64,000 nucleotides of DNA from Pseudaminobacter sp040049255 (GCF_040049255.1 NZ_JBDZDR010000004.1:124001-188000), one strand, 5' to 3'; numbered from the stretch's first letter, positions 25,515 through 35,360 are shown. Numbers and translations: made by a program. Notes: generated by a model from the letters alone, not told the origin.

Positions 25515-28500
25515 TCAGCTGCAGCCGCTTGTCGCGCCGCAGGTGTCGCACTTCTCGCAGGTGCCGTTGCGGACCATGGTGAAGTTCTGGCACTCCGTGC
25601 ACATGTTGCCGGTGTAGCCCTGCATGATCGCGCGGTTGCGGCGTTCCGCGGCCTTGGCCTTGGCCTCGGCTGCCTCCTGCGCGGCGGCGTCGGTGAAGAG
25701 TTCCGCGGCGGCTTCCTCGTGCTTTGCTTCTTCCGCCGCTTCCTTCGCGTGCTGCTCGAAGTCGCGCTTGAAGGCGGTTGCGCCGTCGCTATAGGCCGGC
25801 GCGCTGGCCTGGACGGCTGCCGCCGACGAGATCGAGCGCACATTGGAGCCCGAGAAGGCGACCGGAGCCGTGACCTTGGCGGGCGTGCCGGCCGGCTGCG
25901 CGCCGGCAAAGCCCTTGGGCTCTCCGCCCGGCAGGCCGGACACCACCTTCAGCGGCGCGCCGCGGGTCAGACCCTTGGAGACGGCCTGAGCACGGCCTTC
26001 GTTGATGCCGCGGCCGAGCGCGGTGTTGGAAAAGTCCGACGTGTCGACATGGGCAAGATCGTTGCGGCCGAGATAGGAGACGGCGAGCTCGCGGAACACA
26101 TAGTCGAGAATCGACGTGGCGTTCTTGATCGCATCGTTGCCGATGACAATGCCGGCCGGCTCGAACTTGGTGAAGGTGAAGGCCTCGACATATTCCTCGA
26201 GCGGCACGCCATATTGCAGGCCGAGCGAGATGGCGATGGCGAAATTGTTCATCATAGCGCGGAAGGCTGCGCCTTCCTTGTGCATGTCGATGAAGATTTC
26301 GCCCAGCCGGCCGTCGTCGAACTCGCCGGTGCGCAGGTAGACCTTGTGGCCGCCGATGACCGCCTTCTGCGTGTAGCCCTTGCGGCGGTTCGGCAGCTTT
26401 TCGCGATCGTGCACTACCTTTTCGATGATCCGCTCGACGATCTTTTCGGTGACAGCGACCGCCTGGGCGGCCGCCGGGGCGGCAGCCAACGCCTCCACGG
26501 CCTCTTCTGCCTCCTCGGCGTCATCCTCGATCAGCGAGGCGTTGAGCGGCTGCGAAAGCTTCGAGCCGTCGCGGTAGAGCGCGTTGGCCTTCAGCGCCAG
26601 CTTCCACGACAGCATGTAGGCTTCCTTGCAGTCCTCGACCGTCGCATCGTTGGGCATGTTGATGGTCTTGGAAATGGCGCCCGAGATGAAGGGCTGGGCA
26701 GCCGCCATCATGCGGATGTGGCTTTCCACCGACAGGTAGCGCTTGCCGATCTTGCCGCAGGGGTTGGCGCAGTCGAACACCGCCAGGTGCTCGTCCTTCA
26801 GGAAAGGCGCACCTTCGAGCGTCATGGCGCCGCAGACATGGATATTGGCGGCTTCGATCTCGCGCTTGGTGAAGCCAAGCGCCGGCAGCATCTCGAAGGA
26901 GAAGTCGTTGAGCTGCTCGTCGGTGAGGCCGAGAGCTTCCCGGCAGAAATCCTCGCCCAGGGTCCACTTGTTGAACACGAACTTGATGTCGAAGGCGCTC
27001 TTCAGTGCCGCGTTCAGCGCCTCGATCTTCTCGTCGGTGAAGCCCTTGGCCTTGAGCGAGCCGGGATTTATACCCGGCGCCTGGTTCAGGTTGCCGTGGC
27101 CCACCGCATAGGCCTCGATCTCGGCGATCTGGCTTTCGGTGTAGCCCAGCGTGCGCAGGGCTTCCGGCACGGCGCGGTTGATGATCTTGAAGTAGCCGCC
27201 GCCGGCCAGCTTCTTGAACTTCACCAGCGCGAAGTCGGGCTCGATTCCGGTGGTGTCGCAGTCCATCACTAGGCCAATCGTGCCGGTGGGCGCGATCACG
27301 GTTGCCTGCGCGTTGCGGTAGCCGTGCTTTTCGCCGAGCTCGATGGCCCGATCCCAGGCGGCGCGGGCGTGCCCGATCAGTTCGTCCTGCGGGCAGTCCT
27401 CTGCCATCAGCGCAACCGGGTTGACCGACAGGTTCTCGTAGCCGGCCTTGTCGCCATAGGCGGCGCGGCGGTGGTTGCGCATCACGCGCAGCATGTTGTC
27501 GGCATTGCGCTCGTAGTCGGCGAAGGCGCCGAGCTCGGCGGCCATCTCGGCGGAGGTGGCATAGGCCACGCCGGTCATGATCGCGGTCAGCGCGCCGCAG
27601 ATGGCGCGGCCTTCCTTCGAGTCATAGGGGATGCCCGAGGTCATCAGCAGGCCGCCGATATTGGCGTAGCCGAGGCCGAGCGTGCGGTACTCGTAGGAGA
27701 GCTTTGCGATCTCCTTCGACGGGAACTGCGCCATCATCACCGAGATTTCGAGCACGACGGTCCACAGGCGCACGGTGTGCTCGTAGGCTGCGATGTCGAT
27801 GTCGCCATTGGCCTGCCGGTAGGGCAGGAGGTTGATGGAGGCGAGATTGCAGGCCGTGTCGTCGAGGAACATGTATTCCGAGCACGGGTTCGAGGCGCGG
27901 ATCGGGCCGGCTGCCGGCGAGGTGTGCCAGTCGTTCATCGTGGTGTTGAAGTGCAGGCCCGGATCGGCCGAGGCCCAGGCGGCATAGCCGATCTTTTCCC
28001 ACAGGTCGCGGGCCTTCAGCGTCTTCATGACCTTGCCGTCCTTGCGGGCGGTCAGGTGCCAGTCGCCGTCGGTCTCCACCGCGCGCAGGAAGTCGTCCTT
28101 CAGCGACACCGAGTTGTTCGAGTTCTGGCCGGAAACGGTCAGGTAGGCTTCCGAGTCCCAGTCGGTGTCGTAGGTGCTGAACTCGATGGAGTTGTAGCCC
28201 TGCTTGGCGAATTGTATGACGCGCTTGATGTAGTTCTCCGGCACCGAGTTCTTCTTGGCGGCGCGGATCTCGCGCTTCAGCGCGGTGTTGATTGCGGGAT
28301 CGAAGCAGTCGTCATCGTGGCCCTCGCAATTCACGCAGGCCGCCATGATCCGGGTCAGGTGCTGCTTGACGATCTTGGAGCCGGTGACGAGGGAGGCAAC
28401 CTTCTGCTCTTCCTTCACCTTCCAGTCGATATAGGCCTCGATGTCGGGATGGTCGATGTCGACCACCACCATCTTGGCGGCGCGGCGCGTGGTGCCACCC

Positions 28501-29309
28501 GACTTGATGGCGCCGGCGGCGCGGTCGCCGATCTTGAGGAAGCTCATCAGGCCCGACGACTTGCCGCCGCCCGAAAGCTTTTCGCCTTCGCCGCGCAGCA
28601 TGGAGAAATTGGAGCCGGTGCCCGAGCCGTATTTGAACAGGCGCGCCTCGCGCACCCACAGGTCCATGATGCCGCCCTCGTTGACGAGGTCGTCCTGCAC
28701 GCTCTGGATGAAGCAGGCATGCGGCTGCGGGTGCTCATAGGCCGACTTGGACCTGGTCAGCTTGCCGGTGAAGGGGTCGACGTAGAAATGGCCCTGGCCG
28801 GGGCCGTCGATGCCATAGGCCCAGTGCAGGCCGGTGTTGAACCACTGCGGCGAGTTCGGCGCCACGCGCTGGGTGGCGAGCATGTAGGAGAGCTCGTCCT
28901 TGAAGGCGAGGGCGTCGGCTTCGGAGTTAAAGTAGCCGCCCTTCCAGCCCCAATAGGTCCAGGTGCCTGCAAGCCGGTCGAAGACCTGGCGGGCGTCGCG
29001 CTCGGAACCGTAGCGTTCATTTTCCGGCAGTTCGGCAAGTGCGTCCTCGTCGGCTACGGAACGCCACAGGAAAGAGGGGACGTCGTTCTCTTCGACCCTT
29101 TTCAGGCGGGCGGGCACACCAGCCTTGCGGAAATATTTCTGCGCGAGGATGTCGGCCGCGACCTGGGAGAACTGGGCGGGCACATCGATGTCGTCGAGAC
29201 GGAAGACGATCGAACCGTCCGGGTTCTTGATCTCGCTCACCGCTTTGCGGAATTCGATTTCCGCGTAAGGCGATTGTCCATCCTTGGTGAAACGACGCTC
29301 GATGCGCAT
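25515..29309 (-). CDS. nrdJ: B12-dependent (class II) ribonucleotide reductase
   Basis: 1264 residues. Reduces ribonucleotides to deoxyribonucleotides using adenosylcobalamin, independent of oxygen. Visible are NPCSEYMFLDDTACNLASIN (substrate loop), PTGTIGLVMDCDTTGIEPDF, and the C-terminal redox tail with repeated cysteines (CTECQNFTMVRNGTCEKC and final TSGCS). It has the long alphaproteobacterial form with an Ala/Glu-rich insertion before the tail. Start set at ATG 29309 (MRIERRFTKDGQSPY); an upstream in-frame start at 29351 adds 14 atypical residues. No cobalamin riboswitch was recognised upstream, but NrdR-box-like sequences are present. Confidence 0.95.
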   Translation of the reverse strand: MRIERRFTKDGQSPYAEIEFRKAVSEIKNPDGSIVFRLDDIDVPAQFSQVAADILAQKYFRKAGVPARLKRVEENDVPSFLWRSVADEDALAELPENERYGSERDARQVFDRLAGTWTYWGWKGGYFNSEADALAFKDELSYMLATQRVAPNSPQWFNTGLHWAYGIDGPGQGHFYVDPFTGKLTRSKSAYEHPQPHACFIQSVQDDLVNEGGIMDLWVREARLFKYGSGTGSNFSMLRGEGEKLSGGGKSSGLMSFLKIGDRAAGAIKSGGTTRRAAKMVVVDIDHPDIEAYIDWKVKEEQKVASLVTGSKIVKQHLTRIMAACVNCEGHDDDCFDPAINTALKREIRAAKKNSVPENYIKRVIQFAKQGYNSIEFSTYDTDWDSEAYLTVSGQNSNNSVSLKDDFLRAVETDGDWHLTARKDGKVMKTLKARDLWEKIGYAAWASADPGLHFNTTMNDWHTSPAAGPIRASNPCSEYMFLDDTACNLASINLLPYRQANGDIDIAAYEHTVRLWTVVLEISVMMAQFPSKEIAKLSYEYRTLGLGYANIGGLLMTSGIPYDSKEGRAICGALTAIMTGVAYATSAEMAAELGAFADYERNADNMLRVMRNHRRAAYGDKAGYENLSVNPVALMAEDCPQDELIGHARAAWDRAIELGEKHGYRNAQATVIAPTGTIGLVMDCDTTGIEPDFALVKFKKLAGGGYFKIINRAVPEALRTLGYTESQIAEIEAYAVGHGNLNQAPGINPGSLKAKGFTDEKIEALNAALKSAFDIKFVFNKWTLGEDFCREALGLTDEQLNDFSFEMLPALGFTKREIEAANIHVCGAMTLEGAPFLKDEHLAVFDCANPCGKIGKRYLSVESHIRMMAAAQPFISGAISKTINMPNDATVEDCKEAYMLSWKLALKANALYRDGSKLSQPLNASLIEDDAEEAEEAVEALAAAPAAAQAVAVTEKIVERIIEKVVHDREKLPNRRKGYTQKAVIGGHKVYLRTGEFDDGRLGEIFIDMHKEGAAFRAMMNNFAIAISLGLQYGVPLEEYVEAFTFTKFEPAGIVIGNDAIKNATSILDYVFRELAVSYLGRNDLAHVDTSDFSNTALGRGINEGRAQAVSKGLTRGAPLKVVSGLPGGEPKGFAGAQPAGTPAKVTAPVAFSGSNVRSISSAAAVQASAPAYSDGATAFKRDFEQHAKEAAEEAKHEEAAAELFTDAAAQEAAEAKAKAAERRNRAIMQGYTGNMCTECQNFTMVRNGTCEKCDTCGATSGCS

Positions 29310-29323
29310 TGGTTCGTCCTCAG

Positions 29324-29339
29324 TCCTATATATAGCACC
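29324..29339 (-). promoter_or_regulatory. NrdR-box-like sequence, proximal
   Basis: GTGCTATATATAGGAC, read on the minus strand 15 nt upstream of nrdJ, has the CTATATATAG core of NrdR boxes but poor outer bases. Confidence 0.35.
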
Positions 29340-29561
29340 TCTCCGCAGCAATTTCCGCGGATAGGCGCGTGCCCTATCGATCCGGCCTTGCCAAAGGCCG
29401 GCGCCCCTATGCTCCGATCCGTCGCTAACGCCGCTGGCTGCCGTTGGTTGCGGCCGACAACTCGCATATGCGCGGGCCGGAAAGCCCTACTCTAAGTTTT
29501 AGACAATGAGTCTCTCGATGGAGAGATAAATCACATTACCTTGTGCTGGCCTTGCGGCGCA

Positions 29562-29577
29562 AATACTAAATGTAGTG
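29562..29577 (-). promoter_or_regulatory. NrdR-box-like sequence, distal
   Basis: CACTACATTTAGTATT on the minus strand fits the NrdR consensus (ACACWATATWTWGTGT type) in most positions. It lies about 250 bp upstream of nrdJ; boxes usually occur in close pairs, so the wide spacing is unusual. Confidence 0.35.
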
Positions 29578-29959
29578 CTCCAACCAAATTTATTCTAGTG
29601 TTACTCACAGGACGCCACGGAACAAAACGGAAAAAAGCCGTGCGTCTGCCCGCCGTTAAAAAACGGGGAAAACGCCCGGAACGCGTGGGAAAACCTGCTG
29701 AGACCGACCTAAACGTCTTGCCGGCCGCACTCTGAACAAGAGCACATGCCGCATATGAGACGACTCGGTTTTCGTCGTCAAGCACTCGTTACGGGGTTCC
29801 TGCGACACCCAATATGTTGTGTGGCACTTGTGTGGATAGCGGGGACAGGCAGGGCCCTAAGCAAAGCGGGGAGGTTGCTCTTTCCAGAGCCTTGCCGCGT
29901 GCCCTTCAACCAGGCTGTGGATTTCTTGCGACAGCCTGCAAGCTGCGTGGGGGCCGCAA
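29578..29959. other. Intergenic, nothing recognised
   Basis: About 380 bp between the nrdJ upstream region and the 3' end of the phosphate transporter gene; short frames only, no strong hairpin identified. Confidence 0.4.
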
Positions 29960-31486
29960 TCAGGATGAAAAAATGCCGAGAGCAGTGAAAAGCAGCGCCG
30001 CCAGCGCCGCCGAGGCGGGCACTGTGGTGGCCCAGGCGGTCACGATATTCGTCAGGTGAGTGCGACGCACCAGCCGGCGGCGGTTGAGCTCTTCGCGGGA
30101 TAGCTGCCTGCGGGGGGCCTCTTCGTCTTCCGGGTCGCGCCGCATGTTCGGCTGCCCTGGCTTAAGCAGCCTCTGCCGCAGGAGAAAGGCGCGCCGGTGC
30201 GACGAATGCGCGATGTACCATTCACGGAAGAAGCCGACGCCGAAGACTGCGCCGACCGCGATGTGAGTCGAACTGACCGGCATGCCGAACCAGGAGGCGG
30301 CGATCACGATGATTGCCACGGCAAGCGCCACCGAAAAGGCCCGCATCGGGTTCAACTTCGTGATTTCGCCGCCCACGATGCGGATGAGCTTGGGCCCGTA
30401 GAGCAGCAGGCCGCAGGAAATGCCGAGCGCGCCGATCATCATCACCCAGCGCGGAATATCGACCACATCCGCGACGTTGCCCTGACGCGCGGCGTGGACG
30501 ATCGCGGCAAGCGGCCCGATTGCATTTGCAACGTCATTGGCGCCGTGGGCGAAGGAGAGCAGGGCGGCTGCGCCCACCAGCGGCAGCCTGAAGAGGCGCC
30601 GCAGCGACCGATTGCGGTTTTCCATCCCTTGCGACTGCCTGGCGATGGATCTGTGCGAGACCGCCCAGGTTGCGGCGAAGAAGCCCAGGCCAATCCACAT
30701 GCTGGTCTGCCAGGTAGATGCAGAGTGAAGCATCGGCACCAGATACGCCGCAAAGGCACCCGCCATCACCGCCACCAACACCGGAATCCAGCGCCGTGCA
30801 GCGGCTATCTTGTCGTCCTGATAGATGATGGCGGTCTTGATCAGGTATTGAAACATGATCGCCACCGCGGCGCCCAGGACTGGGGTAGCGATCCAGCTTG
30901 TCGCGATAGCCGCCATCGTCAGCCAGTTCACCGCCTCGATGCCAGCGGCCACAGCGCCGGCGCCCATCACGCCGCCGACGATGGCGTGGGTGGTCGAAAC
31001 GGGCGCGCCGATCCAGGTCGAGAAATTGATCCAGAGAGCCGATGAGATCAGCGCCGCGAGCATGATGTGGATCAGGATTGTCGGATCGGAAACGGCTTCA
31101 GGCACCACGATTGCGGTCGAGATCGTGGCTACCACCGCCTTGCCTGCCAGAAGGGCGCCCAGGCTTTCGCAAACGGCTGCCATGGCCAGCGCGCCAGCCA
31201 TTGTTATTGCCTTGGCGCCTACGGCGGGGCCGACATTGTTGGCAACGTCGTTCGCGCCGATGTTGAGCGCCAGGTAGGCGCCGACCGCCGCCGCGACCAC
31301 GACGACAAGGGCGCGCGGTTCGCCGAAGACGTAGATCGAGGCGAGCATGCCGGCCAGCACCAGGAACACCAGCGCCAGTCCGGGGGCGACCAGGCCGCGA
31401 GCGACGAAGCCCGTTGCCTCCTCAATGTCGGTGATTCGGCCCAGATCCTTGTCGACTGTGTGCTTGCCGCGCGAACTGATGCTCAT
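29960..31486 (-). CDS. pit: PiT-family low-affinity inorganic phosphate transporter
   Basis: 508 residues, strongly hydrophobic with about ten membrane helices. The duplicated PiT signature is clear: LNIGANDVANNVGPAVGAKA in the N-terminal half and FAHGANDVANAIGPLAAIV in the C-terminal half. These transporters take up phosphate (often as a metal-phosphate complex) with protons or sodium. A basic hydrophilic loop (MENRNRSLRRLFRLP) precedes the second repeat. No phoU or pap-type gene (DUF47) is beside it, which is a common partner. Confidence 0.92.
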   Translation of the reverse strand: MSISSRGKHTVDKDLGRITDIEEATGFVARGLVAPGLALVFLVLAGMLASIYVFGEPRALVVVVAAAVGAYLALNIGANDVANNVGPAVGAKAITMAGALAMAAVCESLGALLAGKAVVATISTAIVVPEAVSDPTILIHIMLAALISSALWINFSTWIGAPVSTTHAIVGGVMGAGAVAAGIEAVNWLTMAAIATSWIATPVLGAAVAIMFQYLIKTAIIYQDDKIAAARRWIPVLVAVMAGAFAAYLVPMLHSASTWQTSMWIGLGFFAATWAVSHRSIARQSQGMENRNRSLRRLFRLPLVGAAALLSFAHGANDVANAIGPLAAIVHAARQGNVADVVDIPRWVMMIGALGISCGLLLYGPKLIRIVGGEITKLNPMRAFSVALAVAIIVIAASWFGMPVSSTHIAVGAVFGVGFFREWYIAHSSHRRAFLLRQRLLKPGQPNMRRDPEDEEAPRRQLSREELNRRRLVRRTHLTNIVTAWATTVPASAALAALLFTALGIFSS

Positions 31487-31576
31487 TGGTGCATTCGTGG
31501 CAGCCGACTGCGGCCAAAAACCGGATTGGAGCGGGTGAAGTCTGTGTCGGCCGGCATCGCGAATGCGCGAACACGC

Positions 31577-32068
31577 TCAAGCCGCGGCTTGGTAGCGACC
31601 ATTGCCAAACCGCGCGATGAGTTCGCCGAGATCGGGTTCGCGCACCAGGCTTGCGGCCTCGGCGGCGGGGAACCATTTGCGCTGGCGCTGCCCCTTTTCG
31701 GGCCATTCGGCAGCGATTTCGGCAACTTGCAGGGGGAAGACGAGAACCTCGCAGCGCCTCTCTGCGCCGGAGGCCCTCACTTTGCCGTAGAAGTAACGAC
31801 CGATTTCGAGCTGCGCGACTGCGCCGGCAATGCCAGCTTCTTCAACCGCTTCGCGCGCGGCCGATTCCCAAAGCTGCTCGCCCGCCTCCGGCCAGCCCTT
31901 CGGCAGAACCCACCGGCCGGTGTCCCGGCTGGTGATCAGCATGACCTCGATATTTCCGCCTCTGCTGCGCCACGGCAAGGCGGCAACCTGCACACGCCGG
32001 GGCATTCCCCCGAAGAGGCGCCGGATCCGATCTGCAATGCGGTTTCGGGTGGCGTGGCTGAGGAGCAT
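31577..32068 (-). CDS. NUDIX hydrolase
   Basis: 163 residues from ATG 32068; the frame is open 14 codons upstream. The Nudix box is complete: GWPEAGEQLWESAAREAVEEAGI fits G-x5-E-x7-R-E-U-x-E-E-x-G-U. The sequence VLPKGWPEAGE with SRDTGRWVLP resembles the diphosphoinositol/dinucleoside-polyphosphate (DIPP/ApnA) branch, so it probably hydrolyses a nucleoside or inositol polyphosphate. Substrate unproven. Stands between pit and gpt on the same strand, with gaps of 90 and 190 bp. Confidence 0.85.
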   Translation of the reverse strand: MLLSHATRNRIADRIRRLFGGMPRRVQVAALPWRSRGGNIEVMLITSRDTGRWVLPKGWPEAGEQLWESAAREAVEEAGIAGAVAQLEIGRYFYGKVRASGAERRCEVLVFPLQVAEIAAEWPEKGQRQRKWFPAAEAASLVREPDLGELIARFGNGRYQAAA

Positions 32069-32261
32069 TTCCCGGTGCTTTCCTGATCTCCGATTCGTTT
32101 GCCGTCTCACGAATATTAGGGTTAATTATACGTAATAACAGTAAAACTTTTGCAAATCCTTGCAGTTCCCGATGCGCCCGAGGGCGCACCCGGTTCAAGG
32201 CTTATCGCATATAGCGATCCCTGGCCCGAATTGCAGGACCAATGGCGGGGCCACGTCCGAA

Positions 32262-32759
32262 TCAGCCGGCGTGGTCGTCCGAAATCGGCTTCTGGTAGGT
32301 GAAGCCCAGGTCCCAGGGGAAATAGATCCAGGTGTCCTGAGACACTTCGGTCACGAAGGTGTCCACCAGCGGCCGGCCCTTGGGCTTGGCGTAGACGGTA
32401 GCGAAATGGGCCTTTGGCATCATGGCGCGCACGATTGCAGCCGTCTTGCCCGTATCGGTCAGGTCGTCCACGATCAGCGTGCCTTCGCCGTCACCTTCCA
32501 GCAGCGCCGGGTTTATCTCCTTCAGTACATGGAGTTGCCCCTGCGAAGTGTAGTCATGATACGAGGCCACGCAGACCGTTTCGATCATGCGGATGCCGAG
32601 TTCGCGCGAGATGATGGCCGCCGGAACGAGGCCGCCGCGGGTGATGCAGACGATTGCCTTCCATTGTCCGTTGACGCCGGCAAGCCGCCAGGCAAGGGCG
32701 CGGGCATCGCGATGGAACTGGTCCCAGGATACGGGAAAGGCCTTTTCGGGAAGAGACAT
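32262..32759 (-). CDS. gpt: Xanthine phosphoribosyltransferase
   Basis: 165 residues, the usual Gpt length. Converts xanthine/guanine with PRPP to XMP/GMP in purine salvage. The PRPP loop is TLIVDDLTDTGKTA; AIVCITRGGLVPAAIISRELGIR and the C-terminal DTWIYFPWDLGF are typical of Gpt. ATG 32759 starts SLPEKAFPVSWDQFHRDARAL, which matches family N-termini; the open frame upstream does not. Monocistronic, 107 bp from the universal stress gene. Confidence 0.9.
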   Translation of the reverse strand: MSLPEKAFPVSWDQFHRDARALAWRLAGVNGQWKAIVCITRGGLVPAAIISRELGIRMIETVCVASYHDYTSQGQLHVLKEINPALLEGDGEGTLIVDDLTDTGKTAAIVRAMMPKAHFATVYAKPKGRPLVDTFVTEVSQDTWIYFPWDLGFTYQKPISDDHAG

Positions 32760-32866
32760 GAGGCTCGGCACTCCGGTGGCGCGCCGCGAGCGCGCGATGA
32801 TGGGGAATGCGAGCGCAATTAGCCGGAAAGACCGCGGTTTGGCAAGCCTCTCCGGCGCTTGATCGT

Positions 32867-33709
32867 TCAGCGCGACATGAAGGTCGCCACCGGCATGGAT
32901 TGAAGCACTGTGCGGGTCACGCCGCCGAACAGAAGCTGACGCAGCCAAGAATGGCTGTAGGCGCCAAGCACGAGAAGATCGGCATCGGTGTCGGCGATGC
33001 GCGCCTGGAGAATATGGTCGATTGAGCGGCCGCGAGAGGGCTCCGAGGCGACCGCCACGTTCACGCCGTGCCTGGCCAGCGCCTTGGCGATTTCGGCGCC
33101 GGAGGCCTCGGCGTCTTCTTCGGCATCCGCGGGCGGGTCGATCACGAAAATCTCGGTGCGGTGGGCTTCCTTCAGCAGGGGCAGGGCGTCGAAGGCGGCC
33201 CGCGCGGCCTCGCGGCTTCCGTTCCAGGCAATGACTATGCGCCTGTAGCTGCCGTCACCGGCTGGCCCTGCGTGGGGCACGACCAGCACCGGACGACCCG
33301 ATTCGTAGAGCAGCGCGTCCACGTCGGCCGTGGCGCTGGACTCCGCATGCGGATTGCGCTGGGCGGCAACCACCAGGTCGGCGCAGCGCGCGCTTGCGAT
33401 GCCCGAATGCGCGCTGTCGCCGGAAAAGCTCTCCAGGCTGCGCCAGTCGAAGGTAAGGCCCGTACCTTGCATGCGGCGGCGGCAGGCCGAATGAAGTGCT
33501 TCGGCCCGTTCCTTGTTGGCTTCGGCGGTGGCTTGCAGAAACTCCGTGTCGGGAAAACCGACCGCCGACGTGTAGGCAACCGGCAGCGCCTCGGCATGCA
33601 CCCCGATCAGATGGCTCTGAAAGCGAATGGCCAGAGGAATGGCGCAATCCAGCACGCGGTCTGCGTCATCCTTGCTCTGGATGATCGCAACGATGGTCTT
33701 GAACGGCAT
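32867..33709 (-). CDS. Universal stress protein, two-domain
   Basis: 280 residues from ATG 33709 (MPFKTIVAIIQSKDDADRVL). Two UspA domains in tandem: the first to about residue 145, the second beginning YRRIVIAWNGSREAARAAFDAL and ending LLVLGAYSHSWLRQLLFGGVTRTVLQSMPVAT. The C-terminal domain has the G-x2-G-x9-G-S/T-like ATP site in altered form (GAYSHS ... GGVTRTVL). Probably cytoplasmic, induced in stress; no EcfG motif was found upstream. Confidence 0.88.
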   Translation of the reverse strand: MPFKTIVAIIQSKDDADRVLDCAIPLAIRFQSHLIGVHAEALPVAYTSAVGFPDTEFLQATAEANKERAEALHSACRRRMQGTGLTFDWRSLESFSGDSAHSGIASARCADLVVAAQRNPHAESSATADVDALLYESGRPVLVVPHAGPAGDGSYRRIVIAWNGSREAARAAFDALPLLKEAHRTEIFVIDPPADAEEDAEASGAEIAKALARHGVNVAVASEPSRGRSIDHILQARIADTDADLLVLGAYSHSWLRQLLFGGVTRTVLQSMPVATFMSR

Positions 33710-33794
33710 ATCCGCCTCCTCGCGTGCAGAGCCAGCCCTCAACGGAACTCTAGCATGCGAGGGCCGATTGCGCACGAAAGTTGCGCGCCCTGTT

Positions 33795-34547
33795 TCAGTC
33801 CGGCTTGGCGTTGGCCTCGGAGATGCCTGCGACCATGGCCGCGACCTCGGCGCGAGCCGCTTCCAGCGCCTCGGGTGAGCGGGCGCGCACGACCAGTTCG
33901 GTCCGGAAGGAACCGTCCAGATATTTGGGATACGAACCGATGATCGTATCGGGGTGGCGCTTCTGGATCTCGGCAAGCGGACCGCCGATGATGCCTTCTC
34001 CGAAGGGGCAGTCCACCGTGGCCGAAAGCAGCTTGGTACCGGTCTTCAGCGTGGGCACCACATTGTCGAGCATGGCCTGGAAGACGGCTGGCACACCGGC
34101 CATGACATGGACATTGCCGATGCGGAAGCCGGGCGCCATGGAGACCGGGTTGTCGATATGCGTGGCACCGCGCGGCATGCGCGCCATGCGCTTGCGCGCA
34201 TCGGTGAACTCCATGCCGCGGCTGGCATAGTTCGCTTCCATCATCGCATAGGCCTTGGCGTCGTACTCGCACGGCACGCCGAAGGCTTTCGAGATCGAGT
34301 CGGCGGTGATGTCGTCATGCGTGGGGCCGATGCCGCCGGTGGTGAAGACGTAGGTATAGCGCGCCCTCAGCGCATTGACCGCCGCGACGATCTCGTCCTC
34401 CTCGTCCGGCACGATGCGCACTTCCTCCAGGTCGATGCCAATCGCCGTCATGACGTCCGCGAGATGGCCGATGTTGCGGTCTTTCGTGCGCCCCGAAAGG
34501 ATCTCGTCCCCGATGACGATCATTGCGGCGGTGACGATTTCAGCCAT
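33795..34547 (-). CDS. MoaB/CinA N-terminal-like molybdopterin-binding protein
   Basis: 250 residues from ATG 34547. AAMIVIGDEILSGRTKDRN and FTTGGIGPTHDDITADSISKAFG are the two signature blocks of the molybdopterin-binding fold shared by MoaB, MogA and CinA. The length equals the N-terminal domain of CinA without the C-terminal NMN amidohydrolase domain. Stand-alone forms are annotated competence/damage-inducible protein A; the substrate is not known. On the same strand as the universal stress gene, 85 bp upstream of it. Confidence 0.85.
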   Translation of the reverse strand: MAEIVTAAMIVIGDEILSGRTKDRNIGHLADVMTAIGIDLEEVRIVPDEEDEIVAAVNALRARYTYVFTTGGIGPTHDDITADSISKAFGVPCEYDAKAYAMMEANYASRGMEFTDARKRMARMPRGATHIDNPVSMAPGFRIGNVHVMAGVPAVFQAMLDNVVPTLKTGTKLLSATVDCPFGEGIIGGPLAEIQKRHPDTIIGSYPKYLDGSFRTELVVRARSPEALEAARAEVAAMVAGISEANAKPD

Positions 34548-34734
34548 GGGGCGCTCCGGAAAAGAAGGTGGTTCCCGTGGAATAGACCTGCGCGTCGCGG
34601 CAAGCAATGGTGCGCAAACGGTGAACGAACTGTCCCCAACTTCCACGTGTTCAATGAACGACCGAGCCATTACATCGGCAGGCAAGGCGGCGACCGATCC
34701 GCCCCCGATCTTTCCCGATGCAAGGAGTTTTATA

Positions 34735-35334
34735 ATGGCGAAGGTTTTGGTGCTCTACTATTCGAGCTGGGGTCACATGGAGCAGATGGCGAAGGCCGCT
34801 GCCGAAGGCGCGCGCGAAGCCGGCGCCGATGTGACCATCAAGCGCGTTCCCGAACTGGTGCCCGACGCCGTCGCCAAGGCTGCCTATTACAAGCTCGAGC
34901 AGGAAGCGCCGATCGCCGACCCGCTGGAGCTGGAGAACTACGACGCGATCATCATCGGCACCGCGACCCGCTATGGCACCATGGCCGCGCAGATGAAGAA
35001 CTTCCTCGACCAGACCGGCCCGCTCTGGGCCAGGGGTGCGCTGCTCAACAAGGTCGGCTCGGTCATGGTCTCGACCGCCACTCAGCACGGCGGCGCCGAG
35101 CTCGCGCTCATCAACGCGCAGATCCACCTGCAGCACCACGGCATGGTCATCGTGCCGCTGTCCTATGCCTACCAGGGCCAGATGGGCAACGACGTCGTGC
35201 GCGGCGGTGCGCCCTACGGCATGACCACCACCTCCGACGGCGACGGCTCGCGCCAGCCTTCCGCGCAGGAGCTGGAAGGCGCGCACTTCCAGGGCAAGCG
35301 CGTGGCCGAGATCGCTGCCAAGCTGCACGGCTGA
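34735..35334 (+). CDS. wrbA: NAD(P)H:quinone oxidoreductase WrbA
   Basis: 199 residues, family length. FMN-binding flavodoxin-like protein that reduces quinones by two electrons, limiting redox cycling. KVLVLYYSSWGHMEQMA is the phosphate-binding loop, TATRYGTMAAQMKNFLDQTG the second FMN segment, and TATQHGGAE the third. ATG 34735 follows AAGGAG by 8 nt; the frame is open far upstream but that part is not coding. An intrinsic terminator follows at 35361. Confidence 0.95.
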   Translation: MAKVLVLYYSSWGHMEQMAKAAAEGAREAGADVTIKRVPELVPDAVAKAAYYKLEQEAPIADPLELENYDAIIIGTATRYGTMAAQMKNFLDQTGPLWARGALLNKVGSVMVSTATQHGGAELALINAQIHLQHHGMVIVPLSYAYQGQMGNDVVRGGAPYGMTTTSDGDGSRQPSAQELEGAHFQGKRVAEIAAKLHG

Positions 35335-35360
35335 TTTCTCAAGCATTGCCGTAACGAAAG

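Noticed and set aside
25719..27272. A 517-codon + strand open frame
   Set aside because: Also the mirror of nrdJ, without a recognisable domain.
27324..29495. A 723-codon + strand open frame
   Set aside because: Antisense to nrdJ; its residue pattern (Ala/Gly/His/Val-rich, no motif) is the usual mirror of a high-GC gene.
29310..29560. Cobalamin riboswitch upstream of nrdJ
   Set aside because: I looked for the B12 box (AGCCAGGAGACCTGCC-like) and typical arms and saw none, although hairpins exist.
33954..35354. A long + frame ending over wrbA
   Set aside because: It is antisense to the CinA-like gene and out of frame with wrbA; only the separate 34735 frame is real.
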